Shown piece by piece: positions 40,801 through 52,645 of a stretch of 64,000 bases of DNA. Within the stretch, counting starts at the first letter, position 1; each line of letters begins with the position of its first letter. The stretch comes from Cerrena zonata (taxonomy: Eukaryota > Basidiomycota > Agaricomycetes > Polyporales > Cerrenaceae). The notes beneath the pieces were generated by a model that searched no databases, had not been told where the DNA came from, and saw only the letters and a program-made list of their open reading frames with translations. The stretch covers positions 1-64,000 of the forward strand of contig JASBNA010000075.1 in the NCBI GenBank assembly GCA_038087015.1, read 5' to 3'. Position numbers and translations under genes: made by a program.

Positions 40801-41955
40801 GACATTGAATTCACAGATGATGCCGTTGTTCAAGAATTATACGTAGATAGTGATGGTAAGTATCTTTTCATTGGTACTAATGGTACTGCCACTATTGATG
40901 GAGATAAAAATGTTACTGGAGTTATTATTTACAATTTAAAGAATAATAGCTTTACTGACTTCCAACCTGCGGAACTTGCTAATACTGGTGGTGACTCGAT
41001 AAACATCAATGCAATTGTCTTGTATGATAAGGGTAATAAATTATTAGTTGGTGGTGATTTTGTTCTGGCTGGCTCATTGCAGTGTATTGGCTTATGTGTT
41101 TATGACATTGCTAATACTAGATGGATGGATCCTGCCTCTAGTGATAAAAGCCCATCTATTGATGGAAGTGCTACTGATATTAAATTTTTCAAATCTAATC
41201 AAGTTATCATTAGTGGTAATTTTACAATTGACTCATCAGATGCTAACTTTATTACTTATGATTTCGATAAAGGTATTTTTGCCACATCCAAATCTTCCCT
41301 CAATAAATTAGGTTCATCTCAGAAAGTGAATAAATTTACAATTAACGACGAAAATGATAGTAAATTGAGTGGTCGGTTTTCAGCACTTGGTTCTGATTTT
41401 ATCGTTGGTTATGATGGCTCTAGATGGGCCACCCTTGATGAAGGAATTGTTTATACACCTTATACTGAGTTCACCGATTTGAAAATCATAGCATTAGAAA
41501 AAGAATTGTCTTCAAATAAGAACCAAAAATACTTCAATAAAAACCAAGCATTGATATTAGCAGGAGTTTTTGAATTGGAAGATTATGGCTTAGTTAATGC
41601 TGCATTATACGATGGTTCCAAATGGATCCCATACGTTTTTTCAGTAAAAGGTTCTGATCAAATAGGAAGAATAAATACCTTTTTATTCAATGATGCATAT
41701 CGATTCCTGTCCTCTGATGATATCACCAACAAGAATAAAGGTTTGTCAAGTGGTAAAGTAGTTGGAATATCATTGGCTTGTGCCTTAGGATCGACAACCT
41801 TAATTGGTTTGTTATACATAATTCCATATTTCATGTTATTCAGAAAATCCAAACAATCCGGAGTAACTCCTCAAAGAATTGAAGAGAAAGAGATGATGAA
41901 TGCAGTTAATCCTGAATCATTAATTCATGAAATGGATTTACAAAGAAATCATTAA
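37802..41955 (+). CDS. RAX2: Bud-site selection glycoprotein Rax2, three frameshifts
   Basis: Rax2 is a large single-pass plasma-membrane glycoprotein that marks old division sites for bipolar budding, together with Rax1. From ATG 37802 it has a signal peptide (MLSIFYLITLIIASTFES), a very long Asn/Ser-rich ectodomain with many N-x-S/T sites and Kelch-like repeats (GGDF, GNF motifs), a membrane segment near the end (VVGISLACALGSTTLIGLLY, about 41758-41820) and a short tail. The coding path changes frame near 38110 (+1, one extra T), near 38215 (-1) and near 38920 (-1, in an A run). Each downstream frame joins sensibly (YPLSEDTVIITGNFSKF; DDTPSIEGGEVSVMYVDEDL; GFGIKDYTSK). Expected length is about 1384 aa. 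Errors in the sequence are more likely than a dead gene. Confidence 0.85.
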
Positions 41956-42412
41956 GACTATTCAGTTATTAATTGCTTCGAGTTACTATAATCCTCCCGT
42001 CCTTCTTTTCATTAAATTTCACATTTAATCAGCATTTTTGTTCATATTAGTTTTATTTCTTATCGATTATTTATTTTCGTCCGTGTTACTTTTTTATTGC
42101 AAAATCTTTTTTTTAATCTTTTCATCTACGTCTTTTTCTATTTTTTTCATTTAATTAAATAACTGCGTTTCTTTTCTTTCACGACTCTTTCCTTCTTTTC
42201 CCTTTTTCAAATTTCAAGTCGTGATTTTAGTTGTCACTTTTCTTCTGCTCATTATTATTATAAAATTATTTTATAACTTTTCTTTGTATATTTTCAATCT
42301 CACAATACAGTTGTCATAAAAGAATAAGTAACCAAGCTTGTAGAATTGATATTATAACCCATGGTTTGTCTTCAAAAAAATATAATTGGATCTCCATAAT
42401 TAGGAGAAATTG
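41956..42412. other. Pyrimidine-rich 3' region of RAX2
   Basis: AT-rich, with many T and CT runs on the plus strand between 41990 and 42230. This is typical of a yeast 3' untranslated region. No gene seen. Confidence 0.5.
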
Positions 42413-42420
42413 AAAAAAAA
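42413..42420 (-). terminator. Pol III terminator of tRNA-Trp
   Basis: Eight A on the plus strand, that is T8 on the transcript strand, directly follow the tRNA 3' end. Confidence 0.85.
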
Positions 42421-42493
42421 TGACACGGACAGGACTTGAACCTGCAACCTTTGGATTTGGAGTCCAAAGCTCTACCAATTGAGCCACCGCATC
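42421..42493 (-). tRNA. tRNA-Trp (CCA), intronless
   Basis: A 73-nt cloverleaf on the minus strand. The acceptor pairs GATGCGG with CCGTGTC (two G-U pairs) and has discriminator A. The D arm is GCTC/GAGC. The anticodon stem TTGGA/TCCAA holds loop CTCCAAA with anticodon CCA. The T arm GCAGG-TTCAAGT-CCTGT carries the B box. No intron interrupts the anticodon arm, whereas the budding-yeast tRNA-Trp genes have one. Confidence 0.95.
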
Positions 42494-43612
42494 ATACTTT
42501 ATATTTAAAAATTTATTATAAGTAGCCGGACTAACGCTTGTTTTAGTAAGATAATATTTCATACGTGAAAAAAAAAAACGTCTTTCCTCCTCTTTTTCTT
42601 CAAGTTTTAACATCCATATCAATTATAGTAGGGTAATGCATTCAGTGAAATAAAAACAGTTGAAAATTTTGGGAAAAAAGAGGGTATGAATTCGTTTATT
42701 TGTTATGATGTTACAAACACATCGTATATTGAAAGAAAAGCGGTATTCATTTTCACTATAAGGTGGTTGTTTGTAATGACCTTTTTCCGTAAGGCAGACA
42801 GACTAAATCCTGATTGTCTTATCTACAATTATCTTAAAAAAAAAAAAAAAAATAGAAAAGAAAATAGAAAAAGGATGCATTCGATAAAGAGGGCTTTTTC
42901 TTATTGAAGTTTTGTAGGCAATCCAGTGCTAACAAAATATTTAAGGTTAAACTGATTCATTTTTACGTCAGAAACTTTTATTTGTTATTTAGGGTTCTCC
43001 AAATAGAGCATTCTTCTACAGGTGGAAGTAGTGCTTTCTCAAAGCTTGAGGTTAGTAAGACTTAACTAGACCCGCTCAGTGTAAAGGGTTTGCTATACAA
43101 CTTTAGAATCTTACTTTTGGACTCAACAAAGTCTTCAAAACAGAGTACTTGATATCTTATATAACTTTTAATTCTTCACCTTGAAATACCTACGTATTTA
43201 TTGATCAATATCTCTTACGCAACTTTATTGGTTATGTTCGTTTTTTGAACTCTTTCTCTGACTTTTTCTTGTAAATTTTCCTTCACTTTATTGAATTTAT
43301 TCAGTTCAATGTAACTGCAGTATAGTGAAAACAAAAATTCGAGAGGTATCAGGAGTGGGCCTAGTTTTTTGCAACAAAAATCACGTTGCAAATTGAATGC
43401 GAACTTCTTTCGAAACCAAGATAAAATTGTAATAACGAGGTTATCATATATTTTCCAGGACCTAGAAGAAATGCTCCGGAAATTTAGGATATTATTTGCG
43501 TTTTTTAGAAGCTACTCGGTAATTCTACACTTAGGGTTTTGTTAACGTATAAATATTTATTTTAAATACAGGCTGTCGGATTGAATAGCTTTTTTGTCTA
43601 GTACTTTTTAGA
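42494..43612. other. Gene-free stretch between tRNA-Trp and VPS10
   Basis: About 1.1 kb without a supportable gene. A 73-codon frame at 42686-42907 ends in A-run-derived Lys and has no motif. No LTR ends with flanking target repeats could be made out, although such regions beside tRNA genes often host transposon remains. Confidence 0.5.
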
Positions 43613-46600
43613 TTAATCGTTTCTTGAAGAGCCAGCATCATCGTCTGATTGATCATCAATACCGAATAACCTCGAGTCGGCTTCACCTGAGGGGGTTTCC
43701 GTTTCATCATAGGTACCAAGGTCATTTTCTGCTGATTCGTCTTGGAAATTTGGCACGTCGGTACCTTCTTCTAATTCTTCTTCATAATTATCTTGAAAGT
43801 TACCAAATAATTCTTCTTCCTCATCCAAATCAGGAACGTGGACGTAATTTCTACGACCTGGACTGCGGCGAAATATGGCTGAAGCCAATCTATCGATAAC
43901 AGCTTTGTCTATCTTCCTTATTGTCTTAGCTCCGGCAATAACAACTGCAGCAACATAAATTCCACCCTTCACAATTCTATTGACTACTTTATCAACATCA
44001 TTATTTTCGATAGGTTGAAAGTCATCTTCTTCATCTAATCTGATTTGGCCGAATCTTTTGAAACCACCATTACGGCGAATTCCTCTATCGTATACAAAGT
44101 AAGTTGCTGAAAAGAAAATAGCGAGTGGAATACCGATGATTAACATGAATCTTCCAAAGCCAATACCTCTACCATAGAACTCATTAAACTCTTTTTCTCT
44201 TCCTGGACAAGCAACTGGACTCATAGTATCAAACTTTTTACCTCCCACACAAGTAGATAATGGAATCTTTCTGTATCCTGTTGGTTCAAAATATCTAAAA
44301 GCATTATCTTTTTTGCAAGCCTCTTTTTTCCTATCAGTAGGGGTCAATCCTTTGACCAATTTACATGTATCGTCGGTATCTCTGAAAAAGTTATAATCAC
44401 ATTCAAAGTCCCTTCTTGTACATGAACAGTTCCTCAAAACTTTGAATCCTTCTTTCAATGGGGCACTCCCAATAAAACAGTCATCGTGGCCCACGGCTCT
44501 ACGCAAATATTTGGCTTCATGACCGAATAAACAGTTATCAGCAATAAGGGGGTGTTTTGGAGTCCAATATTCGTAATCATCATTATTTGGATTATCTAAG
44601 TCTAATTGACATTGTCTTTTGTAAACATTTGTGAAATCAACAGAGTATACAACAGTATTTTTAGGATCGGCATCACTTTTAGCAAATACAGTGAACTTTC
44701 TGGAAGTATCTGATGGAACTGTAGCCAAGTCAATGACTTTGACTGGCTTGTCAGCAAATTTGTACTCATGCCAAGATTCACCTTCATCTAACGAATACAA
44801 CAATTCGTTTGTTTTTTCTACAGCGTTCACCAATACCAATATAGTTCCTCGATCACCGTATTCCCACATAAACACACCGTCTTTAACTTCTTTCCAGGTT
44901 AATCCCCCATCACGGGTTAAGAAGGTAGAACTCTTAGAATATTCTGCAAGATTTTCACCAACACTACCGACACCAATCATAAGTCCAACAGCTGAAGCTG
45001 AGGAATAAGTATCTCTATAATCTGCTCTTTCTGTGAAACCATGGAGGTTAAGAGAACATTTAGCCAAAGACTGGCCGGTGCATTCGTATTTTTTTCCTTT
45101 CGAGTCGACCGCCGGTGGAGGTAAATAGTTCCACTCAGCACCATCATTATGAGAAATACGAGTCTTCAATTTTTTCTTTTCTTTCCCAGGATTACTGACA
45201 GTGTTTGTAATAATCACACCTTCCAACGCATCAATTCTATCGTAGTCAACATACCCAAGTCTATCTCTATTTACCTTATCTAAAGATAAAACGTATGAAG
45301 TACCGTTAGAGTTGGACTTAAGGATAGATCCAAATTCAGATCCATCTTCATTGTTTGTAGTAACATGCATGAATATTGCCAGGGAGCTTGAATCTAAAAC
45401 TGTATAAGCTTGTTGGACGTCGACATGCAAGTCATGTGGGAAATCAGCATCAGCAAATACCAAGCCATCAACAGTTACTTTAGCCTTGAGTGATTTCTTC
45501 TCGGAATCAACTGAAGCTACAACAACGAAATGACCAGTAAGAGCATATCCGACAATGCTTTCGAATACAACTTTTTTGTCTCTAAAGTCATTAGTTGATG
45601 AAACCAACCTCAATTTACTTTCAGTTTTGTCTTCAACTGAACAATAAATAAGATTTTTGTTATCCTCAACCTTGGTTTCCAAAAATGGAGTCACGAAATC
45701 ACACGATTTAACACCTGAAATTAGTTTTTTAAATGATTTACCATTATCTTTAGTGATGTAAGCAACTAATTTACAGTTAGGGCTAAAGGGATCTTCACAA
45801 TCTTCATCTCCATACCAGATGAATTCATCAGAGTTATCTTTATTAAAGGAAACGATCCTGACACGCTGAGTATTTGGAGTTGTTGGAGCATTCTCCCTTA
45901 TGAAAGAGTTACCACCATCATTGGAAATATAAATTGTATTTGTTCTTGTGATCAATATTATTTGGCCTGATATATAGCCAGTATAGTAAGCAACTATTTC
46001 GTCTGGAATAGGTACTTTGGTAAAACCCGTTCCTCCATTATTTGACATGTAAGCTTGGTTTTCTCTAGTCCTAACGATGATGTTCTCACCTTGATAGTCG
46101 TCGGCTTCATCGATATAAGCATAAGTTTCTAGTTCTCCTTCAAATTCAAAATTATTAGTTATGATATCATGTTTAGCACCCTTATGTTTATGCTTATGTT
46201 CATCAATATAATCACTACACTTAAATTTTTCAGTTGTAACAAAATCCTTCATCTTTTTGGAGCCCATGCTACATTTATTATTGGCGACTAGAACCTTTGT
46301 CTGGTAAAGAAACTTCTTTCTTCTTCTGTTCATCACATATTTGCCCAATCTTTCTTTTATCTGGGACACAAGCATCCTTTTTAGAGAGTTTGAATCCAGG
46401 AGCACATTCAAAATCAGCCTCATTACAATCACATGGGGTGTCGTAAACTTTAACATCATCGAAGAGGCGACCAACAAAACACTTAGCATCTTGCTTTCTT
46501 CTTCTGAATTTTTCTTTATGACCGTAGACACAAACTGGTTGATTAGACTCAGGCGAAATTCTCGCATACACTTCTTCAAAGTCATCATCACCGCATTTGC

Positions 46601-48300
46601 GACCATCGAAAGCTTTACTAAAATCAAAGTGGTAGAGTATTTCAGATAGGTCTTGGAAGTTATCACTTTTTTTATCTTCCAAACCAGAAAGAATGAATTT
46701 ATTAGAAGTACCATCGACAGTAGTGGTCAAAGTAAGTGGGAAAATTGCAGTTTCTAATTTTTGATCTTTCCAAGATTTACCTTGGTCCAACGAGTAATAA
46801 AATTTATCAGCACTCGAAGCACTATTAGAGTAATACGGTACTGCTAGAATAATATTACCTAAGTCACCAAAGGAGAATAAACAAGGTTCAGGTAATGTGT
46901 AATCCCAAGTGGCACCACCGTCTCTCGAAATATAAGTATTCATGTTCTTAAAGCTTCTATCTAGGTGTTTACCTTTGCTACCGACGGCAAATACTATACC
47001 TGGGGTTGGACCAGTGACAAATTTACCTTCACCGTCTCTTTCAGCAGGAGTTAATATATGCAAAGAGCAACCATCTTTAGAGCTACATTCATCATCATTA
47101 TTGACAATTAAATCGCCCCAGTCTTTACCATCATTCAAAGAAACTTTTGTTCTAATATTTTTATTGAAACCACCACCAATTAATAAGTCAAGTAAAGACT
47201 TATCATCGTTATTAGTTTTTTCTTCTTCAGCAGTATTAGCTAGCCAAACACCATCTATAGTTTGAACTTTTTGAACGGCCCCGCCTTGAACTCTTTCCAA
47301 AACCTTTTTAAATTTCAAACCTGACGAGTCTGAAGAGTAAATAGTTGATAAGGAGTATTGATGGAATGCATTAGAGAAATCCATAACGGCAATAAATAAT
47401 GACAGTGGAGAAGAGTCTAAGAATGTCATAACCCCATGAGCAACGTCCATTTTCAAATCAGCTTCATCGAAATGCTTAGCATCTCGAGATACTAGCAATG
47501 ACACTTTAGACTTCTTGTTAAACTTATCATTTTGAACAACGACAAGAATGAAGGTTTGCTCAACTCTGACATTAAGTATCTTACCATTTTTAGCTATTTG
47601 ATGATCAATTTCAACTTTAGATTTGAAGAAATCTTCTGATTTGAATAAAGTAGATTCCACCACATGACCAAAAGAATTTAATTTATCTGTAGAACAGAAA
47701 AATCGTATCATCACTACCTTGATCAAACTCTCTACTAGATTTTGCAAAAGTACAAGTTGTGGAGTCTATACTCAATTTATTCAAATTTGATTTGAAACCA
47801 TCTTTGGTAAGAAAATGTACCACATCACAATCATCACTAAAAATTTCATTATCAGGACAAGAGTAAAATTCAACAAGCGCCAATTCCTTCTTTTTGGCAT
47901 TATAAGTTACTTGTGGTGGAGAATTAATCGTGGGGTTCTTATCCTTATTTCCTTTAAGTAAAAAGGAACTAAATGACTTACCTCGATCGTTGGTAACAAA
48001 ATGTTTTTCACCATTAGTAAACGCCACCGCCCTTTCCATATTGAAAGGGTCAAAGCTGATATGGATAACAGTTGAATCTTTTGTTTCTTTAACGTCTTTC
48101 CAGCTCTTACCATCATCGAACGAAATGGTTAATCTACCATCTCTCAAAGCAATAACATTAGAAGAATCTTCAAAGTATGAAATATCAGCGGCTGGTTTAT
48201 CCAGCTTCAAAGATATCACCACTGGTTCAAAAGCCCAGGTCAATGTTAAAAGGAATGCTAATCCTGAAAACAACCTTTGAATTGAGATATTCGCTTTCAT
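43613..48300 (-). CDS. VPS10: Vacuolar sorting receptor Vps10, two frameshifts
   Basis: Vps10 is the sortilin-type receptor that carries carboxypeptidase Y from the late Golgi to the endosome and recycles with retromer. Start ATG 48300 gives a signal peptide (SGLAFLLTLTWAF). Two luminal VPS10 domains follow, each with BNR/Asp-box repeats such as ISFDDGKSW, LNDGKDWG, ISRDGGATWDY, LDQGKSWKD, TRDGGLTWKEV and LDEGESWHEY, and a Cys-rich 10CC module ending each domain (e.g. CFVGRLFDD; FECDYNFF). A membrane segment (FMLIIGIPLAIFFSATYFVY, about 44085-44145) precedes an acidic cytosolic tail. Frame changes lie at about 47697 (extra T in a T5 run; reading continues FCSTDKLNSFGHVV) and about 46292 (extra A in AAAGG; continues VLVANNKCSMG). 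Total about 1561 aa, as in budding yeast (1579). Confidence 0.93.
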
Positions 48301-48712
48301 TATTCAAAAATTTCACTAATATGAAAGAGCAATTCGATATACTCTTTATCAGTTCACTTTTGTCACCTAACTTGCGGTTACTTCCTTTACTCTGTGAGGG
48401 ATTGAATCTACTGTATCTGAGTCCTTGACAAATAAATATACCTAAATAACTAATTGATTAATGGATAATTACCTTACCGAAAGTCAATTGAATCCACCAG
48501 TTGGTTTTCGGAGTTGTTATTGACAGATCTAAAAGTTGATATTCTCGCTCAACCTTAATTTCGTTTTTTGGTGAATTTTTTTGAACCGTTGCACATAAGT
48601 TTAACTTATAGCCTTGAGCCACCTTAATGATATTATATATATTATATATATATATATGTATGTATGAGATGCTACAATAATGAGAATGATATACTGTGTA
48701 TTTGATCAACTT
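48301..48712. other. Spacer between VPS10 and POP8 with TA repeat
   Basis: Contains the VPS10 promoter and the POP8 3' end. A TA/TATATG microsatellite lies at about 48630-48665. A small minus-strand frame at 48458-48709 is made by it and is not annotated. Confidence 0.5.
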
Positions 48713-49199
48713 TCAAAAATCATTGAGTAAAAGTCCTAAGTAAGCTGCTTGTTTGTTGATTTTAAGGTACCCATCAGTATCGAATTCAGACCCTAAATGC
48801 AGACCAACCCAAAACGTGTAGTTGGTTAAACTGGTGATGAATAGTTCTTTATCCTCGACCTGGGTTCGTATTATGACTCGGTTGACTGGTTTGGACTTTG
48901 GTTTGTCCAAGATATCAAAATGGCATGCGTCCCCTCGTATTCCATGAAGGGTTTTCAAGCTATTTCCTATGAGGGTTTTCCAGGTTAAGTTATCGACTTC
49001 CATCGAGTTGAAAAGACTGGGGCTTCCCTGCTGGAAATCAGGATCAACTACTCTTCCATGGGGTTAGTATTTCATTGAAAAAAAAAAATCAAAACGAAAA
49101 ATTTTGTAAACTGGTTAAAACGTACAATTCAATATGGAAATAGTACCATTCTTTATTCGTTATATGAGTTGGACGGATGTTTTCCCTATCTATAGACAT
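48713..49199 (-). CDS. POP8: RNase P/MRP subunit Pop8 (two exons)
   Basis: Pop8 is a small shared subunit of nuclear RNase P and RNase MRP. The simple open frame gives only 96 aa from ATG 49003. A better model has exon 1 at 49126-49199 (starts MSIDREN, ends EWYYFHIE) and exon 2 at 48713-49052. They are joined across a 73-nt intron with donor GTACGT, branch TACTAAC (49063-49069) and acceptor AG. The junction makes a Leu codon and continues VVDPDFQQGSPSLFNSMEVD without stops, for 137 aa in all; the budding-yeast protein has 133. The family block is DNLTWKTLIGNSLKTLHGI, similar to the yeast DQMTWRQWLNNALKRSYGI. Confidence 0.8.
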
Positions 49200-49414
49200 C
49201 TTTAGTATGCAAATCAGTATAAGCAAAAGGACTAAGCTTCTTATCAAGTCTTCTCAGTACTCAATTTTTTTTTTTAGTCAAAATGGTCTTTTGTGCTGTG
49301 CTCAGTTGGCTGCTAATCGACCATAATATTGGGCTTACGAGACTACAAGGTGGACTCCGTCAAGGATCTATTATATAACTGGTGCTTAGGCACCACCACT
49401 GGTTTATTATATAA

Positions 49415-50029
49415 CTAGTGCACGGGAAGTTGTATCTGAATGCTATAATCACTGGAGTCGCTGCTTGACAGAGACCCTGCTTCTGGAAGGGTATTGCCAT
49501 GCGAGTGGTTCTCTTTCCAAGATAACGGATTGCCTCTGTTCTTTAAAATATCATACTTTGTAAGCGAAATCGTTTTCAATGGCGCCATCAAATCTAGGGA
49601 AATCTCCTTTGATGCTTGCAAATCTAATTTCCTTGGTCTGGCTCTAGAATAATTTCGTTCATAAACGCTGCTCATTCTGGGAATATCATTAGGGATGTAG
49701 TTTTCTTCAAAGTGAAAGGGTAGGGGTATGGCTCCTCTTGGAATGGGCATTCCTGGTTCTATTCTGATTATTCTAGACCCCGGTGGGAAATGTTGCAAGT
49801 CGAAGGGACTTGGTGCCCTCGTCTTGTGGATCCTTCGAATGCGCAAAGGACTTTTCGGAGCATGGTAGTTGTCTTGCCAGCTGACTGTTTCTGTTGGGGC
49901 CGCTTCATATATTTCGTTACTGATGCTCTTGATATTGAAGGAATACGGAACATCTTGAAGGTTGGTCTTTCTATCGTGTCTCAATGAAACTAGCTCGAGG
50001 ATCGTATACTTAGCTCCCATGTTGACCAT
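49415..50029 (-). CDS. Candidate eIF4E-binding protein (Caf20/Eap1-type motif)
   Basis: A 204-aa basic, Pro-rich and probably disordered protein. Right at the N-terminus it has KYTILELVSLR, a YxxxxLPhi eIF4E-binding motif placed like KYTIDELFQL in yeast Caf20. Nothing else in it matches Caf20, apart from general Ser/Arg/Pro content (PRMSSVYERNYSRARPRK). The frame is open up to 50134 but that part runs into the tRNA-Ser gene, so the start is ATG 50029 (or 50020). The role as a translational repressor or 4E partner is inference from the motif and position. Without it this would be an unrecognised protein. Confidence 0.5.
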   Translation of the reverse strand: MVNMGAKYTILELVSLRHDRKTNLQDVPYSFNIKSISNEIYEAAPTETVSWQDNYHAPKSPLRIRRIHKTRAPSPFDLQHFPPGSRIIRIEPGMPIPRGAIPLPFHFEENYIPNDIPRMSSVYERNYSRARPRKLDLQASKEISLDLMAPLKTISLTKYDILKNRGNPLSWKENHSHGNTLPEAGSLSSSDSSDYSIQIQLPVH

Positions 50030-50117
50030 GTGACAATGCTTCCTTTTGGTGTTATTCTTGTTAAAATTACCTTGTTTCTGTAAACTGTTGATGCAAAAAT
50101 GAATTGATTCAAAAACC

Positions 50118-50125
50118 AAAAAAAA
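50118..50125 (-). terminator. Pol III terminator of tRNA-Ser
   Basis: An A8 run on the plus strand (T8 in the transcript) begins three nucleotides after the tRNA end. Confidence 0.8.
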
Positions 50126-50128
50126 TAA

Positions 50129-50210
50129 CGACAACTGCAGGACTCGAACCTGCGCGGGCAGAGCCCAATAGATTTCAAGTCTATCTCCTTAACCGCTCGG
50201 ACAAGTTGCC
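50129..50210 (-). tRNA. tRNA-Ser (UGA)
   Basis: An 82-nt class II tRNA on the minus strand. The acceptor pairs GGCAACT with AGTTGTC and has discriminator G. The anticodon arm TAGA-CTTGAAA-TCTA holds anticodon TGA. The long variable arm contains GGGCTCTGCCC, and the T arm GCAGG-TTCGAGT-CCTGC is present. It is close to the budding-yeast tRNA-Ser(UGA). It reads UCA codons; it is not the CAG-anticodon tRNA that decodes CUG as serine in this clade. Confidence 0.95.
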
Positions 50211-50524
50211 ATATCATGACTTCGAATGAGAGTTTTTTTCTTCTGGACATGCATTTTGCATTTAGTTTCTTGAATACTAGTGTTTTGGCAAAGTTGGGAT
50301 ATTCCACCTAAAAATATGTTTATCCTATACCTATTCATCTATATTTTACAAGAATGCCATTTAAAAGTCAATATATCTAGTATGTGTGTGTGTGTGTTCT
50401 GGATCAGAATGATCTTCGCTATGAAAACTGGGGCCCAATTTGTGAGGGTGCGAGAAAAATTCGATTTTTGAAGATGGATTAAAAAGGTCCTGATTGATGC
50501 TAAGTCTAATTCTAATTAAGAATC
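50211..50524. other. Spacer with (TG)n microsatellite
   Basis: AT-rich spacer between tRNA-Ser and PRP40. A short TG repeat lies at about 50381-50397. No gene is seen; it should contain the PRP40 promoter. Confidence 0.5.
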
Positions 50525-52427
50525 ATGGGTGATTGGGAAGCGGTCTCGGACGACCAAGGCCGTACCTATTATTATAATCTGAAGACACAAGAAACCAGTT
50601 GGACATTACCCGAGGACTCTTCTGAGACCAGTAAATGGATTGAGTACGAAACAGATGATGGAAAGAAATACTATTATAATGAATCCACAGGAGAAACAAC
50701 CTGGGATAGACCAGCCGAGCTTGATGAGAATAAAGAGGATGAGCTGATTGGAAAGGAAGAAGCGCCGGATGCAGAAGCTGAAGCTGAAACGGCAGAAGTG
50801 AAAAGTGACTTGGATTTGGAATTAGAGAAAGAAGCAACAAAACCAAGCGAAATACTGACGTCTTCAAGCACTACAGGTTTTGAAGAGGCTGAGGAAAACT
50901 TTGTTAGATTACTCAGAGATAATGAAGTTGATTCTACTTGGTCGTTTGAAAAAGTCATTTCTAAATTCATAAAAGATCCAGTTTATTGGTCAATACCAGA
51001 TTCACTACAAAGAAAGAAACTCTATGATGATTATTTGATCCAAAAATTGAAAGACGATCTTTCAAATAAAACAGCAGTTATTGAAAATTTCGAAAAAAAC
51101 TTTCTTGCCATTCTTGATGATTTGAAAGAAAATGGTAAGTTAAAATATACTACTCGTTGGTCCACGATTAAAAACCTTTTGATTGAAGAAGATAATCCTA
51201 TTTTCAAACACGCTATATTAAGTGACAAAGAAATATCTGAAATTTATAAAAATTATATTACTAAATTTAAGAATGAAGTCGAATCGTCTTTAAAAGAAAG
51301 GAAAAAGTCAAGCATTGAATGAATTACAAGTTTATCTAACTGAAATCAATCCAAAAATTGTATCTGATAGTACTGATTGGGCTGATCTTTATTCTAAGTT
51401 GAAGGAAGATCCTCGGTTTAAAGCAAATAAGCATTTTGCAGATTTGAGTAAATGTGATATCCTTGAATTATATTTGGATAAAATTTATCCAAACATTTTA
51501 GAAAAACTCCGTGATGATATTTCCAAAGTTGAAAAATTCAACTATCGTTCTGATCGTAAGGCAAGACAAGCTTTTAAAGAATTCTTGAATCAGCATTCTA
51601 TTAAAGCTAATTCCTTATTTAAAGATATTTTCCCAATAATAGAAAATGAAGATTCATTTATAGAATTATGTGGTCGTAATGGATCGACTCCAATAGAATT
51701 TTTCTGGGATATAGTGGACGAAAAAAGCCAATTGTTGAAGTTAAAGAAAGATTTGGTTGAAAATATCATGGCAGATTTACAAAGACAAGACTCTTCGGAG
51801 TATAGCTATGATAGTTTACTATCTTCTAAAGAACACTTTCTCAAAACTTTATCTACTATAAAAGATGAAAGATTATCGTCTTTTGATTTAAAAAGTAGCT
51901 CACATAATGATAACGAACTCGAGGTGATTTTCGATACTTTAAAAAGAGATTTGGAGCTACTGAAAAAGAAAGCAAAACTTTCTTTTGAAAACTCATTGAA
52001 ATACAAAGTCACCGCGTTGGCTCTTTCCCTTAGCTCTAATTTCGAAAAATTCAACTCCTTCAACGTTATCACCCAAGAGACTGATATTGACGAGACTAAA
52101 GTCAATATTTTATTAAAAGATTCAAACTTCATTTTATTGAATAAAAACCTTGAATTGTCTGGCTTGTTTAAAGAACTTAAACACCAGCAGGAGTTCATTG
52201 AGCTTGATAGATTAGTCTCAAACTTCTATGAAAGCCGAAAGGGAGAACACGAAAGGGCCATTAAAGACTCTGTTCATTCTTCAATTCGTAAAATGGTTCA
52301 AAATCTCAATAGTAAACCTACAAAGAAAAGAGGAATTCTGGAAGTGACCGACTCCCAGACTTCAGCTCCAAAGAAACCTAAATCAGATGAGCCTAAAAAC
52401 TCTAAGAGAGTTTTGTTGAATTATTAG
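50525..52427 (+). CDS. PRP40: U1 snRNP splicing factor Prp40, one frameshift
   Basis: Prp40 is a U1 snRNP protein that bridges the 5' splice site and the branch-point protein. Two WW domains open the protein: [20 protein letters not shown] (residue 4 on) and [20 protein letters not shown] (about 38 on). An acidic linker is followed by a series of FF domains (first near residue 125, [20 protein letters not shown]), and a basic tail ends KRVLLNY. At about 51303 the frame moves +1: the run GGAAAAAGTC seems to carry one A too many; the correct path continues [16 protein letters not shown]. Expected length is about 634 aa (583 in budding yeast). Start is ATG 50525. Confidence 0.92.
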
Positions 52428-52645
52428 TCTGTTTGTATAGTATAATGTATTATAGTTTTTTTTTGCATTCTAACTTGTTGTACGGGTCTTTTGTGGCCGA
52501 TTGTTTTTCGTTTTCAAGGAGAAAAACGAGACTAATAACCTGGCATTATCAAAACTCGAATCGCTAGCAATTTGAAAAGTTCTTCCTTTTCTCTGTTTAT
52601 TCAAATAATTTTTCAATTATCTTTTATCTTTCATAACATTACATT

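Noticed and set aside
37787..41955. Programmed frameshifting in RAX2, VPS10 and PRP40
   Set aside because: Shifts occur in both directions, lack a shared slippery heptamer or downstream structure, and sit mostly at base runs; assembly error is simpler.
42314..42622. 102-codon minus-strand frame
   Set aside because: Contains the typical translation of a tRNA (QLVELWTPNPKVAGSSPVRV); it is the tRNA-Trp gene.
49990..50307. 105-codon minus-strand frame
   Set aside because: Shadow of tRNA-Ser(UGA).
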